Assembly (NCBI GenBank): GCA_910586355.1
Contig: CAJUHJ010000004.1
Span: forward strand, 1 to 64,000
Direction: 5' to 3'
Source of the DNA: an uncultured Lachnospiraceae bacterium
GTDB taxonomy: Bacteria > Bacillota > Clostridia > Lachnospirales > Lachnospiraceae
Length of the DNA: 64,000 bases
Part shown: positions 62,298 to 64,000 of the stretch, one piece after another
How positions within the stretch are numbered: position 1 is the first letter of the stretch
Layout of the letters: every line of letters starts with the position of its first letter
The notes under the pieces: generated by a model
What the model saw: the letters and a program-made list of their open reading frames with translations, nothing else
Database searches by the model: none
Told to the model about the DNA's origin: nothing
Translations under genes and position numbers: made by a program

Positions 62298-62570
62298 AAA
62301 AAAATCCCGAATACATATCTGCTATGTATTCGGGACGATAATTTTACCGTGGTTCCACCCAGCTTTTTTGATTCTCTCCATTCAGAAAATCAAAATCTCA
62401 TTTGACGATAACGGAGTCGCCGGACCGGATTAGGGCCACTCAGAGGTAGTCTTCGGCTGCTTCCTGTAAAGATGCTCTCAGCGCACGATGGAACTATTCT
62501 CCCATACAGGCATCTCTCTCTGCTACATTCCACAGCTTACTCGTCTCTTCTACGTGTTTTTGTTTCATTG
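62298..62570 (-). promoter_or_regulatory. T-box leader of thrS (threonine specifier)
   Basis: Transcription-attenuating leader that senses uncharged tRNA-Thr. The conserved T-box GGGTGGAACCACGGT lies at 62360-62346. It is followed by the terminator (stem TCCCGAATACATA and complement, 62304-62335, then seven T). Stem I shows the usual AGAGAG and GCTGAGAGC elements. In the specifier loop, GACTACCTCTGAG contains ACC (62447-62445), a threonine codon, matching the gene downstream. Confidence 0.93.
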
Positions 62571-62576
62571 CTTTTT

Positions 62577-62605
62577 ATCATAATATAATTTTCATTGGAT
62601 GTAAA
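62577..62605 (-). promoter_or_regulatory. Promoter of the thrS leader
   Basis: TTTACA (62605-62600), 17-bp spacer, TATGAT (62582-62577) on the minus strand; transcription would start just before T-box stem I. Confidence 0.65.
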
Positions 62606-62644
62606 GTCTTTTTCTAAAACATCCAATCACGATGTTCCTATTCT

Positions 62645-63145
62645 TTACTTTCCGCAGCAGAATTTGTATTTCTTGCCGCTTCCACATGGACATGGTTCAT
62701 TACGACCAATTTTTTTGCCGACAATCACTGTACCGGACTTTTTCTGTTCTAAATACAACTCTTTCTTCTTGTCCGCATCAAAAATATCATCCCACATCGG
62801 CAGTTCGTACAGCCAGTCCGCCTTCGCGTCCACCATATTTTTATATAACTTCTCCTTATCATAAATAAGGTTGACCTTCGTATCTTCTTCCAACGCAGTA
62901 ATTGGGTTTTTTTGAATCAGGCTGTCGTTGATACCGTCTAAAAATCCGGTCATCTCCATAATGCTCAGCTGATATTTCTCTGCGAGCTCCTTTACAGTAC
63001 CTTCTACTTTTTCATCCGGGTTTGATAATAATTTCTCATAAACACCCTTTTCCAAGAGAAAATATCTCTGCCAAAACCTGTTCAGCGCCTGTTTATCAGC
63101 TTTTTCATTATATGCTATTTTGTGCCATTCCTGTAATAATGCCAT
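62645..63145 (-). CDS. SEC-C metal-binding domain protein
   Basis: A 166-residue protein ending in a classic SEC-C zinc motif, GRNEPCPCGSGKKYKFCCGK, as at the C-terminus of SecA. The first ~130 residues are a helical domain (KQALNRFWQRYFLLEKGVYEKLL, quoted in part) not clearly related to SecA. Stand-alone SEC-C proteins are common in Clostridia, and their role is not well defined. It has a strong promoter of its own and precedes the thrS leader. Confidence 0.85.
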   Translation of the reverse strand: MALLQEWHKIAYNEKADKQALNRFWQRYFLLEKGVYEKLLSNPDEKVEGTVKELAEKYQLSIMEMTGFLDGINDSLIQKNPITALEEDTKVNLIYDKEKLYKNMVDAKADWLYELPMWDDIFDADKKKELYLEQKKSGTVIVGKKIGRNEPCPCGSGKKYKFCCGK

Positions 63146-63188
63146 ATATCATTACTCCTTTTTCGTAAGATTCAAAACAATATATAAC

Positions 63189-63217
63189 ATTATAACAAAC
63201 AAACACAAAAGTTTCAA
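63189..63217 (-). promoter_or_regulatory. Promoter of the SEC-C gene
   Basis: TTGAAA (63217-63212), 17-bp spacer, perfect TATAAT (63194-63189), 44 bp before the ATG on the minus strand. Confidence 0.7.
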
Positions 63218-63257
63218 ATTTTTTTCAAAAAAATGTATATGCCTTTGTATTTCTGCC

Positions 63258-63390
63258 TATAATATGATTGTTCCCGAAGAGATGAATCCCCCACCCACTC
63301 TTCGGGGCTGCTACAAAAGATGCAAGAATACTTATCCTCCCCTTGGGAGTTTTGACATACAAAAACGCATGTCAAAGCTCCCATTTTTCA
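63258..63390 (+). ncRNA. Candidate small RNA with C-rich loop
   Basis: A plus-strand unit in a gap between two minus-strand genes. A perfect TATAAT at 63258-63263 (weak -35) would start RNA near 63270. First comes a hairpin, CCCGAAGAG and CTCTTCGGG (63273-63306), with a C-rich loop ATGAATCCCCCACCCA. It ends with a terminator: GGGAG-TT-TTGACAT pairing to 63382, then TTTTT. GGGAG can pair instead with an upstream CTCCC (63337-63341). Loop and CTCCCC tracts could pair with G-rich ribosome-binding sites. A 40-codon frame (MNPPPTLRGCYKRCK) overlaps but lacks a start signal. Confidence 0.4.
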
Positions 63391-63392
63391 TT

Positions 63393-64000
63393 TCATACAT
63401 CTGATTTATCAAACAATATTTCGTAATACCAGTTTTTCACTTCTACATAATACCGCCTGGATACCGGAATTTTATGCCCGGCCACCGTAAGTTCTTTTCC
63501 TTTTAAATGATCCACATGATACATATTAACCAAAAAGCTTTGATGGCACCTTCTAAAAATAGTCTCGCTTACCTGCGAAGCTATATCATTTAACTTTCCG
63601 ATACATTCCTTCACTGTCCCATCTATACAATATATGAAAATATTATGTCCCCTGCTGCTGATATATAGAATATTTCTATATGGAATACTGCCGACCCATC
63701 CACGATATTTAAAAGAAAACCTTTGTTCCTTTTGTTTGGCAATATTTTTTTGTACTTTTTCTATCAGCTGTTCTAATGGTTCTTTCTGAACCGGTTTTAC
63801 AAGATACTGCATCGCATAAACATCATATGCTTCCCGATAAAATTCTTCACTTACGGAAACAAAACAAATCGTCGCCTCATCATCATTTACACGGATTCTT
63901 TCCGCCAGCCCAATTCCATTCATGTTAAAATCAATGTAAATATCAAGCAAATATAAATCATACTGAATATTGTCTTCTTCTATGTCTTCGAGCAAAGTTC
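63393..64000 (-). CDS. LytTR-family response regulator, 5' end outside the window
   Basis: The visible ~200 residues are the latter part of a receiver domain followed by a LytTR DNA-binding domain. The receiver has the phospho-acceptor region LLDIYIDFNMNGIGLAERIR and the Lys in YLVKPVQ. The LytTR part has GSIPYRNILYISSRGHNIFIY, ETIFRRCHQSFLVNMYHVD and KIPVSRRYY (quoted partly). Such AgrA/LytR-type proteins usually control peptide-signalling or surface functions with a partner kinase, not visible here. The frame stays open to the window end, so the start lies beyond 64000. Confidence 0.9.
   Translation of the reverse strand, partial: TLLEDIEEDNIQYDLYLLDIYIDFNMNGIGLAERIRVNDDEATICFVSVSEEFYREAYDVYAMQYLVKPVQKEPLEQLIEKVQKNIAKQKEQRFSFKYRGWVGSIPYRNILYISSRGHNIFIYCIDGTVKECIGKLNDIASQVSETIFRRCHQSFLVNMYHVDHLKGKELTVAGHKIPVSRRYYVEVKNWYYEILFDKSDV

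Noticed and set aside
63282..63404. 40-codon plus-strand frame starting MNPPPTLRGCYKR as a possible signal peptide for the LytTR regulator
   Set aside because: The ATG lies inside a strong hairpin with no usable ribosome-binding site; the structured-RNA reading explains the stretch better.
1..64000. Search for CRISPR arrays, tRNA or rRNA genes, insertion sequences and phage genes
   Set aside because: No regularly spaced repeats, no tRNA- or rRNA-like stretches and no transposase, integrase or phage structural gene were seen in the window.

Overview
The window looks like a core chromosome segment of a spore-forming, anaerobic, low-GC Gram-positive bacterium, most probably a member of the Lachnospiraceae (Clostridia). 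Support comes from sporulation genes (spoIIGA, sigE, sigG, a Spo0E-like regulator), pyruvate:ferredoxin oxidoreductase, a CBS/DRTGG pyrophosphatase, HPr kinase, MecA and a DUF4364 protein, strong AGGAGG ribosome-binding sites and frequent GTG/TTG starts. The family assignment is inference. Almost everything lies on the minus strand, so operons read from high to low coordinates. The plus-strand exceptions are malic enzyme, the DUF4364 gene, sigG, a candidate small RNA near 63.3 kb and a decayed reading frame near 5.9 kb.

Layout. 1-5.6 kb: RNase Y (3' end cut by the window edge), recA-recX behind a LexA-type box, trxA with a 31-residue membrane peptide, and prfC. 6.1-11.3 kb: a vanG-type vancomycin-resistance-like cluster (vanR, vanS, vanG ligase, vanT serine racemase) without vanXY, inserted behind prfA. 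11.3-16 kb: rho, rpmE, a DUF1385 gene, prmC and prfA. 16-28 kb: metabolic and accessory genes (malic enzyme, DUF4364, mecA, pyrophosphatase, a GH43-like glycosidase, pyruvate:ferredoxin oxidoreductase, a chemoreceptor). 28-34 kb: hprK, an M18 aminopeptidase, murB, rapZ, whiA, a lipid kinase and a small Cys-rich protein. 34-36 kb: an orphan type I restriction specificity subunit next to a wrecked rhuM gene. 36-45 kb: uvrC, ftsH, csoR-copA, tgt and a dapF-like gene. 45-59 kb: sigG facing sigE/spoIIGA, then ftsZ and the division/wall cluster back to mraZ. 59-64 kb: a Spo0E-like gene with a Spo0A box, a DUF1540 gene, thrS behind a threonine T-box, a SEC-C protein, a candidate small RNA and a LytTR response regulator cut by the window end.

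How the genes work together. The division/wall cluster (mraZ-rsmH-ftsL-two class B PBPs-mraY-murD-ftsW-ftsQ, then ftsZ) runs straight into the sporulation operon spoIIGA-sigE. That operon has a Spo0A-type promoter with an unusually long 21-bp spacer. The copper genes form an autoregulated csoR-copA unit with the CsoR operator lying between -35 and -10. The van genes could make and use D-serine for altered wall precursors, but the D,D-peptidase that normally removes D-Ala-D-Ala precursors is not in the window.

Points most worth a second look: the dapF-like protein in which both catalytic cysteines are serines; a copA whose 3' end is an in-frame copZ-like gene with its own ribosome-binding site; the incomplete vanG cluster with a 24-bp hairpin directly before vanG; the internally deleted rhuM beside the orphan hsdS; and the candidate C-rich small RNA at 63.26-63.39 kb.
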